NCBI GenBank assembly: GCA_024225635.1
Contig: JAAEMK010000847.1
Coordinates: forward strand, 1-64,000
Origin: Desulfobacteraceae bacterium
GTDB taxonomy: Bacteria > Desulfobacterota > Desulfobacteria > Desulfobacterales > Desulfobacteraceae
Reading direction: 5' to 3'
DNA: 64,000 nucleotides
Position 1 is the stretch's first letter, and each line of letters starts with the position of its first letter. Of the stretch, positions 35,695 to 43,178 are shown in pieces. A program made the position numbers and the translations under genes. The notes beneath the pieces were generated by a model. That model was not told the origin of the DNA. It did not search any database and saw only the letters and a program-made list of their open reading frames with translations.

Positions 35695-36402
35695 TCAGGA
35701 GTTTAACATTTTATTTCTTCTTACCGAAGTGATACCAACAAGACCAAGCCCCATCAGTACAATTGCCGGGGGGATGGGAACAGTTCTGATAATCATATCC
35801 TGTGCGTCGCCAAAATTTAAAATTTGATAATCAGTTCCATTGTATTCCTGGCCTTTAACCGCAGTAGTATAATCTATGTACGAAGCATATATCTCGTCAT
35901 AATTCATATTTGCCCTTCTGTTAAGACCGTCTAACATATTGAGCTGATCTCCATACAGCACTTTCCATATGGCGAGTTGCAAAGCAATATTATCGTAGGG
36001 TGTGTCCTCATGTTTATCAGAGTCGATAGAGTATTCCAACAGCCATGCCGCTTTTTTTTGATTGCCGGAGAGTTCCTCCAGATCTGCAAAACCATTGTCG
36101 GCAGGTGTATAATAATCAATGCAGTACCCCGTGGTGCGGAACCGAATGGCGCCGTCCAGGGAATCCTTAATTTTCAGGTTTGCTTTGGAAATACTGTCAT
36201 AGGTTATATAGTCGGTCGGCCAGGAAGGTTCCTCAACGGTGTTTATATCATCTAAATCAAATTTTGTGTCGCCATTGGAATCAAATTGGAACCATGCGTA
36301 GCCATAGGGATCTGCAGGGTCAACTGTCACATGATAGGAAGCCGATGCGTATCCGCTTAATAATATGTAGAATGTCACAACTAATATTAATATTTTATTC
36401 AT
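35695..36402 (-). CDS. PEP-CTERM-like secreted protein with possible thioester domain
   Basis: 235 residues. Signal peptide (ILVVTFYILLSGYASA), then a mature part with YCI at 93-95 and LQLAIW at 141-146. These match the [YFL]C and PhiQxxPhiW halves of thioester domains (Cys94, Gln142), which attach covalently to host or matrix amines in Gram-positive adhesins. The C-terminus VPIPPAIVLMGLGLVGI with RRN is a PEP-CTERM sorting tail. AAAGGA precedes the ATG. No exosortase is encoded in this window, so processing needs an enzyme elsewhere. It follows the putative precursor peptide by 74 bp. Confidence 0.78.
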   Translation of the reverse strand: MNKILILVVTFYILLSGYASASYHVTVDPADPYGYAWFQFDSNGDTKFDLDDINTVEEPSWPTDYITYDSISKANLKIKDSLDGAIRFRTTGYCIDYYTPADNGFADLEELSGNQKKAAWLLEYSIDSDKHEDTPYDNIALQLAIWKVLYGDQLNMLDGLNRRANMNYDEIYASYIDYTTAVKGQEYNGTDYQILNFGDAQDMIIRTVPIPPAIVLMGLGLVGITSVRRNKMLNS

Positions 36403-36476
36403 ATTTTTTATCCTTTACAATTATCGGGAAGCCTGCTCCGTCAGGGACATCTGAAATGTAATCCCATTATCGGCGG

Positions 36477-36599
36477 TTATGATTGTGGCGGCGGCGGTGG
36501 CGGAGGTTTCGGACCCGTAAAGGACAGAACGTTTTCTTTAATGCCACCGGCCGAAATAATTGTTAATCGAGGTTTTTTCCATTTATCTTTATCTGCCAT
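36477..36599 (-). CDS. Putative RiPP-type precursor peptide, 40 residues, previously unlisted small ORF
   Basis: A short frame with GGGGGG 7 nt before the ATG. It begins MADKDKWKKPRLTI, where W7-x2-P10-x-L12 matches the Y-x2-P-x-L leader motif read by PqqD/B1-type recognition elements in lasso peptides. The rest has AGG at 17-19, ENVL, Thr28-Gly29, a run of seven prolines (32-38) and ends in Gln-Ser. It lies in line with a PqqD-like gene, an HPr-kinase-like gene, a peptidase and an exporter. Lasso-peptide kinases act on a C-terminal Ser, which this peptide has. No lasso cyclase gene is nearby, so the modified product is unknown. Confidence 0.72.
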   Translation of the reverse strand: MADKDKWKKPRLTIISAGGIKENVLSFTGPKPPPPPPPQS

Positions 36600-36687
36600 A
36601 TTGATTCCCCCCTGGAGTTGAATCACCATCGTTTGCGTGTTCTTAAAGCATTATATTTTTTAAGCAAATTTTATGCCACAAATTAAA

Positions 36688-37137
36688 CTAAAATTCGTTC
36701 CTTGAGCCCAATCGCTTTACCGCCATGCCTAAAATCAAAGAGCCTCGTATCAGGGACAAAAAAGTGATCATTTTTTTTAAGAGGACCAATCCCTGGTGAA
36801 TATTTACAACATATCCAAGGATATCAGTCGTGAACTGGGGGCCATCCCGGTGGAGGCAGTTGTCTCCCTTTGCAATAAATTGCTCTTCCGACAATTGAAT
36901 GAGCCTGTGCACGACAAGTTTCCTGGTATTGGAATCAATATAGGCAACGATATCACCGACTTCAGGGGTGTTTTCGATATATGGGGCAATTTTTATGGTA
37001 TCACCATCCTTGATAAACGGTAACATACTATTGCCCTTTGCCTTGAATGTAATATTTTTTCCTTTATCAACAAACTCACAGACAAGGATTCCCGCGATTA
37101 CGCTTGAAAATTCAACTTTGTCGACCTGTTTGATCAT
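36688..37137 (-). CDS. S26/S24-family peptidase (SEC11/SipW-like signal peptidase)
   Basis: 149 residues from the ATG at 37137 (GGGGAC upstream); a TTG ten codons earlier overlaps the pqqD-like gene. GNSMLPFIKDGD carries the catalytic Ser; VVHRLI and AKGDNCLHRD supply a His and Asp in place of the Lys of bacterial signal peptidase I, as in the ER/SipW branch. One C-terminal hydrophobic stretch (LVLLKKMITFLSLIRGSLILG) may be a membrane anchor. It could cut the leader of the nearby precursor or the PEP-CTERM-like protein; neither is proven. Confidence 0.83.
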   Translation of the reverse strand: MIKQVDKVEFSSVIAGILVCEFVDKGKNITFKAKGNSMLPFIKDGDTIKIAPYIENTPEVGDIVAYIDSNTRKLVVHRLIQLSEEQFIAKGDNCLHRDGPQFTTDILGYVVNIHQGLVLLKKMITFLSLIRGSLILGMAVKRLGSRNEF

Positions 37138-37156
37138 AGGGCAAATGTCCCCGGAT

Positions 37157-37453
37157 CTAGGTTTCAAAAACCAACCCTTTTTTCAATAATTGTTCTACAA
37201 TTTCGACAACATCATCTTTAATATGATCAAAGGTTGTGGCAAAGGCCTCCGAAAGGGCCGTTATTACATGTTCAAGATCTTTTTCCCCGTCAAGCTGTTT
37301 CCAAACAGCTAACCCGGTGCTGTTTAAGGAATACATCTCGGCATCAAGGTTGCCCACATCTGCAATCATCGGAACGATGACAAGTTCACCTTCAATCTCT
37401 TTTGCAATAACATTATCCGAAATACAATAGCATCTTTTAATATCGATTTTCAT
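37157..37453 (-). CDS. PqqD-like peptide-recognition protein
   Basis: 98 residues. The winged-helix-like PqqD/RRE fold is suggested by VPMIADVGNLDAEMYSLNSTG, then AVWKQLDGEKDLEHVITALSEAF and a C-terminal VVEIVEQLLKKGLV. PqqD domains bind leader peptides of ribosomally made peptides and present them to modifying enzymes. It lies between the kinase-like gene (18-bp gap) and the peptidase, 558 bp upstream of the putative precursor. No PqqE-type radical SAM enzyme is adjacent; a radical SAM/SPASM gene lies 5 kb upstream in the same strand. Confidence 0.85.
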   Translation of the reverse strand: MKIDIKRCYCISDNVIAKEIEGELVIVPMIADVGNLDAEMYSLNSTGLAVWKQLDGEKDLEHVITALSEAFATTFDHIKDDVVEIVEQLLKKGLVFET

Positions 37454-37471
37454 ACTAATATAATAACTTTT

Positions 37472-38392
37472 TCATTTGTCCGCTTTAAGCAGGTTACTAT
37501 CGCCCTGAAACAATTTTTCTATCTCTTCGCATATTTCACCGGATAAATCAAATTGTAAAACATAACACTCAACATTCCGTCCAATACGTTCTATGATTGT
37601 AAGGGTCTTACCCCAGTCTTCAGGAGTAAGAAACGGTTTTACCATGGATCGGACAAGTTTTCTGGCAATCTGCTTTTTGTCCTCTATGCGGATTACCTTG
37701 TTTGTTTTTGATTGTTCAAGGAAAAAAACCGCCTTCAAGGGCACTGATATGGAAGAAGTATCAGGCTTTGTTCCATGACACCAATTCCCATAGAGCCAAA
37801 AAACATCCTGTAAATTTTTCACAAACATTCTATCGTCACAGAGGATGCCAAACCCGCGCTCCTTTAACATGCCGGATAAGGTGCTCTTGCCCGCCCCTGA
37901 ATCGCCGGCAAGCAGGATACCATTTCCGTTAATATCAAACCCGTTTGAATGAATTATCAGCCCGTTTCGATCACATAGAAGCTTTGCAAAAAGGATCTGG
38001 TCTGTGTTGAATAGCGTCAACGCATTGAATCTTCCATTTTTGTAAGATTCTTGGTCAATATCATCCGAATAGATATCCAATACGGTGTAATTTGAATTAA
38101 AAACCCCCATTACCGAATGGGGAAAGTCCTCCGGTAAGACCGAGTGATAATTGAAGATCCATGCGGTATCTGTTTTAAATACCTGCCATTGAGATTTATT
38201 ATAGATCTCATATTCACACGGCACATTTATGGAATCGGGCATATGAAAATGATGGTTTATAACCACATTGTCGTCCCCGGGTCCATCAACCTCAAATTGC
38301 CTGAACTTGGAATGAAAGGTATTATCGGTGATTGGATAATCAGACCTAACCTTGATGGTTATTCCCGCAACGCTGTAAAATTTTATATTCAT
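37472..38392 (-). CDS. HPr-kinase-like protein of RiPP-type cluster
   Basis: 306 residues. A central P-loop GDSGAGKSTL (about 167-176) followed by CDDRMFV and LYGNWCHGT resembles the C-terminal domain of HPr kinase/phosphorylase. Homologues beside PqqD and nucleotidyltransferase genes are lasso-peptide tailoring kinases (paeninodin type), which phosphorylate the precursor's C-terminal Ser. The putative precursor here ends in Ser. AGGACGAG precedes the ATG by 4 nt. Confidence 0.83.
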   Translation of the reverse strand: MNIKFYSVAGITIKVRSDYPITDNTFHSKFRQFEVDGPGDDNVVINHHFHMPDSINVPCEYEIYNKSQWQVFKTDTAWIFNYHSVLPEDFPHSVMGVFNSNYTVLDIYSDDIDQESYKNGRFNALTLFNTDQILFAKLLCDRNGLIIHSNGFDINGNGILLAGDSGAGKSTLSGMLKERGFGILCDDRMFVKNLQDVFWLYGNWCHGTKPDTSSISVPLKAVFFLEQSKTNKVIRIEDKKQIARKLVRSMVKPFLTPEDWGKTLTIIERIGRNVECYVLQFDLSGEICEEIEKLFQGDSNLLKADK

Positions 38393-38464
38393 CTCGTCCT
38401 ATTGCTGATTTTTATATAGAGCCTGTGCGCACCTTCCGGTCATAGTATCAATCGATACCCGGCC

Positions 38465-39904
38465 CTATCGGCCGGAGCCCATAAGTACGGCTTTTGCGGT
38501 GAGCACCAGCAGTTTGAAGTCATTAAAAAGGGACCAGGTATCAATATATTCAAGATCCATCTTCATCCAGTCGTCAAAACTCAGATCATTCCTCCTGGGA
38601 GCGATCTGCCAGATACAGGTTAGTCCGGGCTTCATGGAGAGCCGCCTTCTCTGCCAGATGGAATATTCACCCACTTCGGAAGGAATGGGAGGCCTCGGAC
38701 CCACAAGGCTCATTTCTCCTCGTAAGACGTTCAGCAGCTGGGGTAATTCGTCAAGACCGGTTTTCCGCAAAAAAACACCCACCCAGGGAATGATTCTTGG
38801 ATCATTCTTAATCTTAAATACAGGCCCGTCCGCCTCATTCATCTCAATGAGTTCTTTTTGAAGCTCATCGGCGTTATTGACCATGGTCCTGAATTTATAG
38901 ACCATAAACCTGCGGCCGTTAAGTCCCAGCCGCTCCTGTTTGTAAAAAACAGTGCCTTTGGATATCAGTTTGATTGCAACAGAAATTACAATGAATAGAG
39001 GAAGGGAGAGCACGATAAAAACAAGCCCAGCTCCATAATCGATGAGGGTTTTGACAAACAGTTTTCCCTCATTTTGCGGGGTTGTCTGAAGGGCCATGGT
39101 GGATACCCCAAGAAAATTTTCGAATTGGATATGTGCAATGCCCGGTTGATACATAAGATAGTGGATCTGCCAGTCGGGAATGATTCTCACCTTTACGCCC
39201 ATGCTTTCAGCCATTGAAAGATACCTGTCTGCGTACACGATCAGTCTTAAAGGCATTGCAAACACAAGTTCATCCACGACATTATCCATCAAATATTGTT
39301 CCAGTCCCCCCATGGAGCCGATGACCCTGTGACCGTTGACAACGGTGTTGCCAATTATATCAGCATCCAGATCGAAACATCCCAGAATTTTATACCCTGT
39401 CCCCCTATGGTTCTCAACAGACCGGATCAGGTCAATGGCACGCTCTTTGCTTCCAACGATCAAAAGATTCCTGGTGTTTACCCCTCTTGCTCTCAATTTT
39501 CTCAGGGTTATAAAAACAATGAATTTGTAGAGAGTCAGCAGAAAAATATTAAGCGCCAGGAAAATTCCCATCAAAAGCCGGCTTATGTCCTGGAGATGAA
39601 TGACATACAGTCCGATATTTAAAAGCACCAATCCCAAAAATACGGATTTGATAATTATCAATAAAAAATCCAAGAAGGTGGATATTCGATATGATATATA
39701 AATTCCCGTCCATTGAAACGAGATATACCAGGTAATGATTATCATCAGGAGAACCACGTAATAATTGGGTTCGATGGACAAATTATCCCACCCTCCCGGT
39801 AGATTCCTCTTGATATAGTAGGCTGCTATGAATGAAGATGCAGTTATTACAATATCCAGGACCTTCTGCATCCCGGTGGTTATTGTTCCATGTTCCCTAA
39901 GCAT
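38465..39904 (-). CDS. Polyprenyl-phosphate hexose-1-phosphate transferase (exopolysaccharide initiating enzyme)
   Basis: 479 residues. Four N-terminal helices, a CoA-binding-like middle (NLLIVGSKERAIDLI), a fifth helix (LIDYGAGLVFIVLSLPLFIVI) and the catalytic WbaP/WcaJ core: GTVFYKQERLGLNGRRF, YKFRTMV, DPRI, LRKTGLDELPQLLNVL, GEMSLVGPRPP. It loads the first sugar phosphate on undecaprenyl phosphate, starting the repeat unit. It overlaps the nucleotidyltransferase gene by 8 bp. Confidence 0.95.
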   Translation of the reverse strand: MLREHGTITTGMQKVLDIVITASSFIAAYYIKRNLPGGWDNLSIEPNYYVVLLMIIITWYISFQWTGIYISYRISTFLDFLLIIIKSVFLGLVLLNIGLYVIHLQDISRLLMGIFLALNIFLLTLYKFIVFITLRKLRARGVNTRNLLIVGSKERAIDLIRSVENHRGTGYKILGCFDLDADIIGNTVVNGHRVIGSMGGLEQYLMDNVVDELVFAMPLRLIVYADRYLSMAESMGVKVRIIPDWQIHYLMYQPGIAHIQFENFLGVSTMALQTTPQNEGKLFVKTLIDYGAGLVFIVLSLPLFIVISVAIKLISKGTVFYKQERLGLNGRRFMVYKFRTMVNNADELQKELIEMNEADGPVFKIKNDPRIIPWVGVFLRKTGLDELPQLLNVLRGEMSLVGPRPPIPSEVGEYSIWQRRRLSMKPGLTCIWQIAPRRNDLSFDDWMKMDLEYIDTWSLFNDFKLLVLTAKAVLMGSGR

Positions 39905-41075
39905 TTTTTCCCCTGAGCCCGTCCTTTATCAATCTGTACGGACGCAAAACATAATAAAAAAACAACAATGAATCCGGCAGGGGATACTCGATCCATTCCC
40001 GAACAGTTGGTCGAAACCAAAGCCTGAGCAGATAACGAAACGTATCCGGTATATTATCCCGCACAAGGAAATGTGTTGGCGAAAATCTCCAGCTCAAGCT
40101 TTCAGTATAAGCTATTTCTTCTTTTAAAATATTTTGAGTAAGGCGCTTTGACAACTTTTTAATTCTAATGTCATTGATTATATCGGTTGCAATTTCACCC
40201 GGTAAAACAATATCAAGCAAATTTTCGGCAAGCAGAAGCCCAAGATAGACCATTCTTTTGCATTTGAATTTGGTTGCTCTTCGTATTACACTGTTCCAGT
40301 CATCGATCCTGGTGGACTTCACAATTTCTGCAACAGAACAGACCATTTCCATTTTATCCCAGCAATGGCTTGTTCCGTGAATACATAATTGAATCAACAT
40401 ATCTTCACATGAAAGGGAAAGGATATCCTGGCCTACCAGTTTTACACTCTCAAGATACCCTTCCAGGTCATTCATATATAAAGGGTGAAGAGAATACCTG
40501 CCTGTAATCTCCCAGTGGAGATCAATTACAATGGAACCATCTCCACCTTTTAGGTTAAAAAAATTTTCTTTATCAAGGTAATTATTTAACTGATTGTCCG
40601 GAATGTAAACATCTGTTGTGAAACCATTTTCTATAAAAAGATCCCTTGCTTTAACGGCGTCCTCTTTTTTTACAAGGATATCAAGATCAGTATAGGATCT
40701 CAATCCGATATCTTTATAAAGATACTCAGATTGAACCGGCCCCTTAAATGGTACTGCGGTAATACATTGTTCTTTTAACAGGGCAACGATTTTAACAAGA
40801 TTGGCACAAAAAAATAAATTTCTTTTACTGTTTTGAAAATAATAAGCCTGCAATTGAGAAAGATTATCTTCTGGTACAAGTTCCGGGCATATCCTTTTCA
40901 AATTTTTATACAAAAAATAACATAATCCATGTTTTAGTGCGATTCTAACAACCAGATCCCAGTCAACTCCCCTTTCAGCAATCCTTTTCAGTCTGCCTCT
41001 TCCGGCTGTTGAGATCTCGTTGCCTGCGCATAAAAGAACAACTTCCATCTCTTTAATTAGCAATTGTTTTTTCAT
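39897..41075 (-). CDS. Nucleotidyltransferase-family protein (PF14907-like)
   Basis: 392 residues from the ATG at 41075 (AGGG upstream); it overlaps the glycosyltransferase gene by 23 bp. VPFKGPVQSEYLY, GLRSYTDLDILV with the DxD metal site, and FNLKGGDGSIVIDLHWE match the NTP_transf_5 type found with PqqD and HPr-kinase-like genes in lasso and related peptide clusters and in some polysaccharide loci. Its reaction is not established; transfer of a nucleotide or sugar-phosphate group to the peptide is one idea. Confidence 0.83.
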   Translation of the reverse strand: MKKQLLIKEMEVVLLCAGNEISTAGRGRLKRIAERGVDWDLVVRIALKHGLCYFLYKNLKRICPELVPEDNLSQLQAYYFQNSKRNLFFCANLVKIVALLKEQCITAVPFKGPVQSEYLYKDIGLRSYTDLDILVKKEDAVKARDLFIENGFTTDVYIPDNQLNNYLDKENFFNLKGGDGSIVIDLHWEITGRYSLHPLYMNDLEGYLESVKLVGQDILSLSCEDMLIQLCIHGTSHCWDKMEMVCSVAEIVKSTRIDDWNSVIRRATKFKCKRMVYLGLLLAENLLDIVLPGEIATDIINDIRIKKLSKRLTQNILKEEIAYTESLSWRFSPTHFLVRDNIPDTFRYLLRLWFRPTVREWIEYPLPDSLLFFYYVLRPYRLIKDGLRGKNA

Positions 41076-42150
41076 AAACCCTGATTGTCTGCTCGGCAAT
41101 TGTATTCCAATTGTATTTTTTCTTTATCTGAAGAAGAAAACTGTTTTTTTCCTTTTCTGATATATCCTTATCCAGAAGTTTTCCAATTTTTATCTTCAGA
41201 TCGTTGATATCACCGCATTTAAAAAATCTATCCTTTGAAAGATCAACTTCAAGATTGGCGGGAATATCAGACACCAGGACTGACAGTCCGTAACTCATGG
41301 CTTCAAGCAAGGCAATGGGTAAACCTTCATGAAATGATGGCAGAACAAACAGTCGTGCATGGGAATACAACTGATTTAGTGGTTCTCCTGTAATATATCC
41401 GGTTCTAATCAGTCTGTAATCTTTATCGATCATATGTTTCAGGCTTTTGCCGTACTCAGTTTCATGATCTGCATCACCGGCAATAACAAGTTTATAGTCA
41501 GTCTCTATTGCTTGAAAAGCCTTTACAAGCAGATCAAGACCTTTTTCCTGGCTGAACCTTCCCACCGCCAAGAGATATTTGTTTTCCGATACGCCTATTT
41601 GTTCAAGATAATCCGAATGCAGTGACCGTGTATGATTATCAACTCCATTAGGAATAAATTCGGTATTTTTTCCACCGGATAGATTTTTTTGTATTTCTGA
41701 AACAAATATGATGGTATCAGATAGAACCTCAACGAGTCTCTCACCTGTTTTTAACATAAACTGTGCAAATTTGTTCCATTTGCTGTGCAGATAGTTAGGG
41801 CTATGGTATGTCACAACAGTTTTTATATTAAACAGTTTTAATAACGGGAGAATTAGTGCTGGACCGATATTATGAATATGAACAACATCAGGCCTTTTAT
41901 AAATACAAATAAATGCAGCCAAGACAGAGTGGAGTATTGTTTCAAAATATTTATTTTTTATTGTCCATAAATCCTGGAATTGTATGCAATCAAACCGGGG
42001 ACTATGATTTGCTGTAAGGTATGGAGTCCTTCGGAAAACTTTAACAAAATGCCCCCTATTTGAAATTACAGGATAAAGTGATTCACAATGTTTTTCCACC
42101 CCACCCTGAATATTTGGAAAACCTCTTGTTCCTATAACGTAAATTTTCAT
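41053..42150 (-). CDS. Glycosyltransferase family 4 (DUF1972-type N-terminus)
   Basis: 365 residues, GT-B fold. MKIYVIGTRGFPNIQGGVEK is the DUF1972/rhamnosyltransferase-like N-terminus; the C-terminal domain has LLAVGRFSQEKGLDLL, VIAGDAD and PSFHEGLPIALLEAM, the donor-binding EX7E region. It adds a sugar from a nucleotide donor to the lipid-linked repeat unit; the sugar cannot be told. AT-rich compared with the housekeeping genes. It precedes the nucleotidyltransferase gene. Confidence 0.92.
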   Translation of the reverse strand: MKIYVIGTRGFPNIQGGVEKHCESLYPVISNRGHFVKVFRRTPYLTANHSPRFDCIQFQDLWTIKNKYFETILHSVLAAFICIYKRPDVVHIHNIGPALILPLLKLFNIKTVVTYHSPNYLHSKWNKFAQFMLKTGERLVEVLSDTIIFVSEIQKNLSGGKNTEFIPNGVDNHTRSLHSDYLEQIGVSENKYLLAVGRFSQEKGLDLLVKAFQAIETDYKLVIAGDADHETEYGKSLKHMIDKDYRLIRTGYITGEPLNQLYSHARLFVLPSFHEGLPIALLEAMSYGLSVLVSDIPANLEVDLSKDRFFKCGDINDLKIKIGKLLDKDISEKEKNSFLLQIKKKYNWNTIAEQTIRVYEKTIAN

Positions 42151-42152
42151 TT

Positions 42153-43163
42153 TTATAAAAAATCTGTTTGAATATTGAAAGCCAATTTCAATTTATTTTT
42201 AGCTATCCAATAAATTGGTTTCCAGGGTTTTCGCACCATATCGTGCCGTTCAGTAACAATAAAACAACAGTCTTTCTTGCAAGCTTTAACTTTTTGCATG
42301 ATTTTCGTTGCATTGCGTGAAGTCATTAATTCTTCAAATGAAGCGTCGTTGAGATTACCTATTATCCATTTTTTATCGGATCCATTACAAGGTAAAAGAT
42401 TTCCCCAAGGATCAATAAAGAAAAAATCTTCCCCGGCTCCACAGGGGGGTCTATAATTTGATTCATCTCCGGCAAGCCTTTTTAGAATGCTTTTATTAAA
42501 ATAAGCACGTCCATAATCTTTTAACTTCCCTTTAATATTATTTCGCGGAGATTGAAGCAGTGAAGAAATAAATTGTTTTTCCATCCTAACCGCTTTTTCC
42601 CTGTCTTCATCAAAATTATCAAATTTATGAAAATACCAGGAATTATGCATTACAGAATTCCCTAGTTCAACCCCTAAATAAGAGCATAACTCATGTAATT
42701 TCACTAAATCTTGAGCATTTTTATCGCATATGACAACGGAGAAACCGATATTTTTACATTTTGTTTTTTTGAGTTCCAGGATCGTCCGTAATGCACGATC
42801 AAAACCATCAGGCAGACCGCGTAACTTATCATTTAGTTTTGGAAGTCCCTCGATGCTGACTCTAATTAATATATTGGGAAATTTTTCTGCGAGTCCAACA
42901 ATTTTATCCGTGTTATATCCATTTGTACTTAATTCAAGTAAATTTGATTTGGGATACAAAATTTCAAAAAAATCATCAATATCCTTCCTGATTGTGGGTT
43001 CCCCGCCTGTTATATTAATTCGCAGGCCATCAGGTAGTTTTTCCAATAATTTGGGATTGATTTCTTCGGAAGGTATGGTCGGATATTTCCAAATATCACA
43101 CATATGACATTTGGCATTACATCTAAATGTTGTAATGATACTTCCTTGAACAATATTTTTCAT
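42153..43163 (-). CDS. Radical SAM / SPASM protein
   Basis: 336 residues. CNAKCHMCDIWK gives the CX3CX2C [4Fe-4S] cluster site of radical SAM enzymes; NITGGEPTIR is the SAM-binding GGE motif. The C-terminal part has CGAGEDFFFIDPWGNLLPC and a CKKDCC segment, a SPASM-type auxiliary cluster region. Such enzymes modify peptides or glycans. Between two glycosyltransferases its substrate may be the polysaccharide, but the PqqD-like gene on the same strand makes a peptide substrate possible. Confidence 0.9.
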   Translation of the reverse strand: MKNIVQGSIITTFRCNAKCHMCDIWKYPTIPSEEINPKLLEKLPDGLRINITGGEPTIRKDIDDFFEILYPKSNLLELSTNGYNTDKIVGLAEKFPNILIRVSIEGLPKLNDKLRGLPDGFDRALRTILELKKTKCKNIGFSVVICDKNAQDLVKLHELCSYLGVELGNSVMHNSWYFHKFDNFDEDREKAVRMEKQFISSLLQSPRNNIKGKLKDYGRAYFNKSILKRLAGDESNYRPPCGAGEDFFFIDPWGNLLPCNGSDKKWIIGNLNDASFEELMTSRNATKIMQKVKACKKDCCFIVTERHDMVRKPWKPIYWIAKNKLKLAFNIQTDFL

Positions 43164-43178
43164 ACTTTCCTCTTGAAA

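Noticed and set aside
36477-37453. Classical lasso-peptide cluster
   Set aside because: The W-x2-P-x-L leader and PqqD-like protein fit, but there is no asparagine-synthetase-like cyclase or transglutaminase-like B2 protease in the window, and no acidic residue at position 7-9 after a plausible Gly1.
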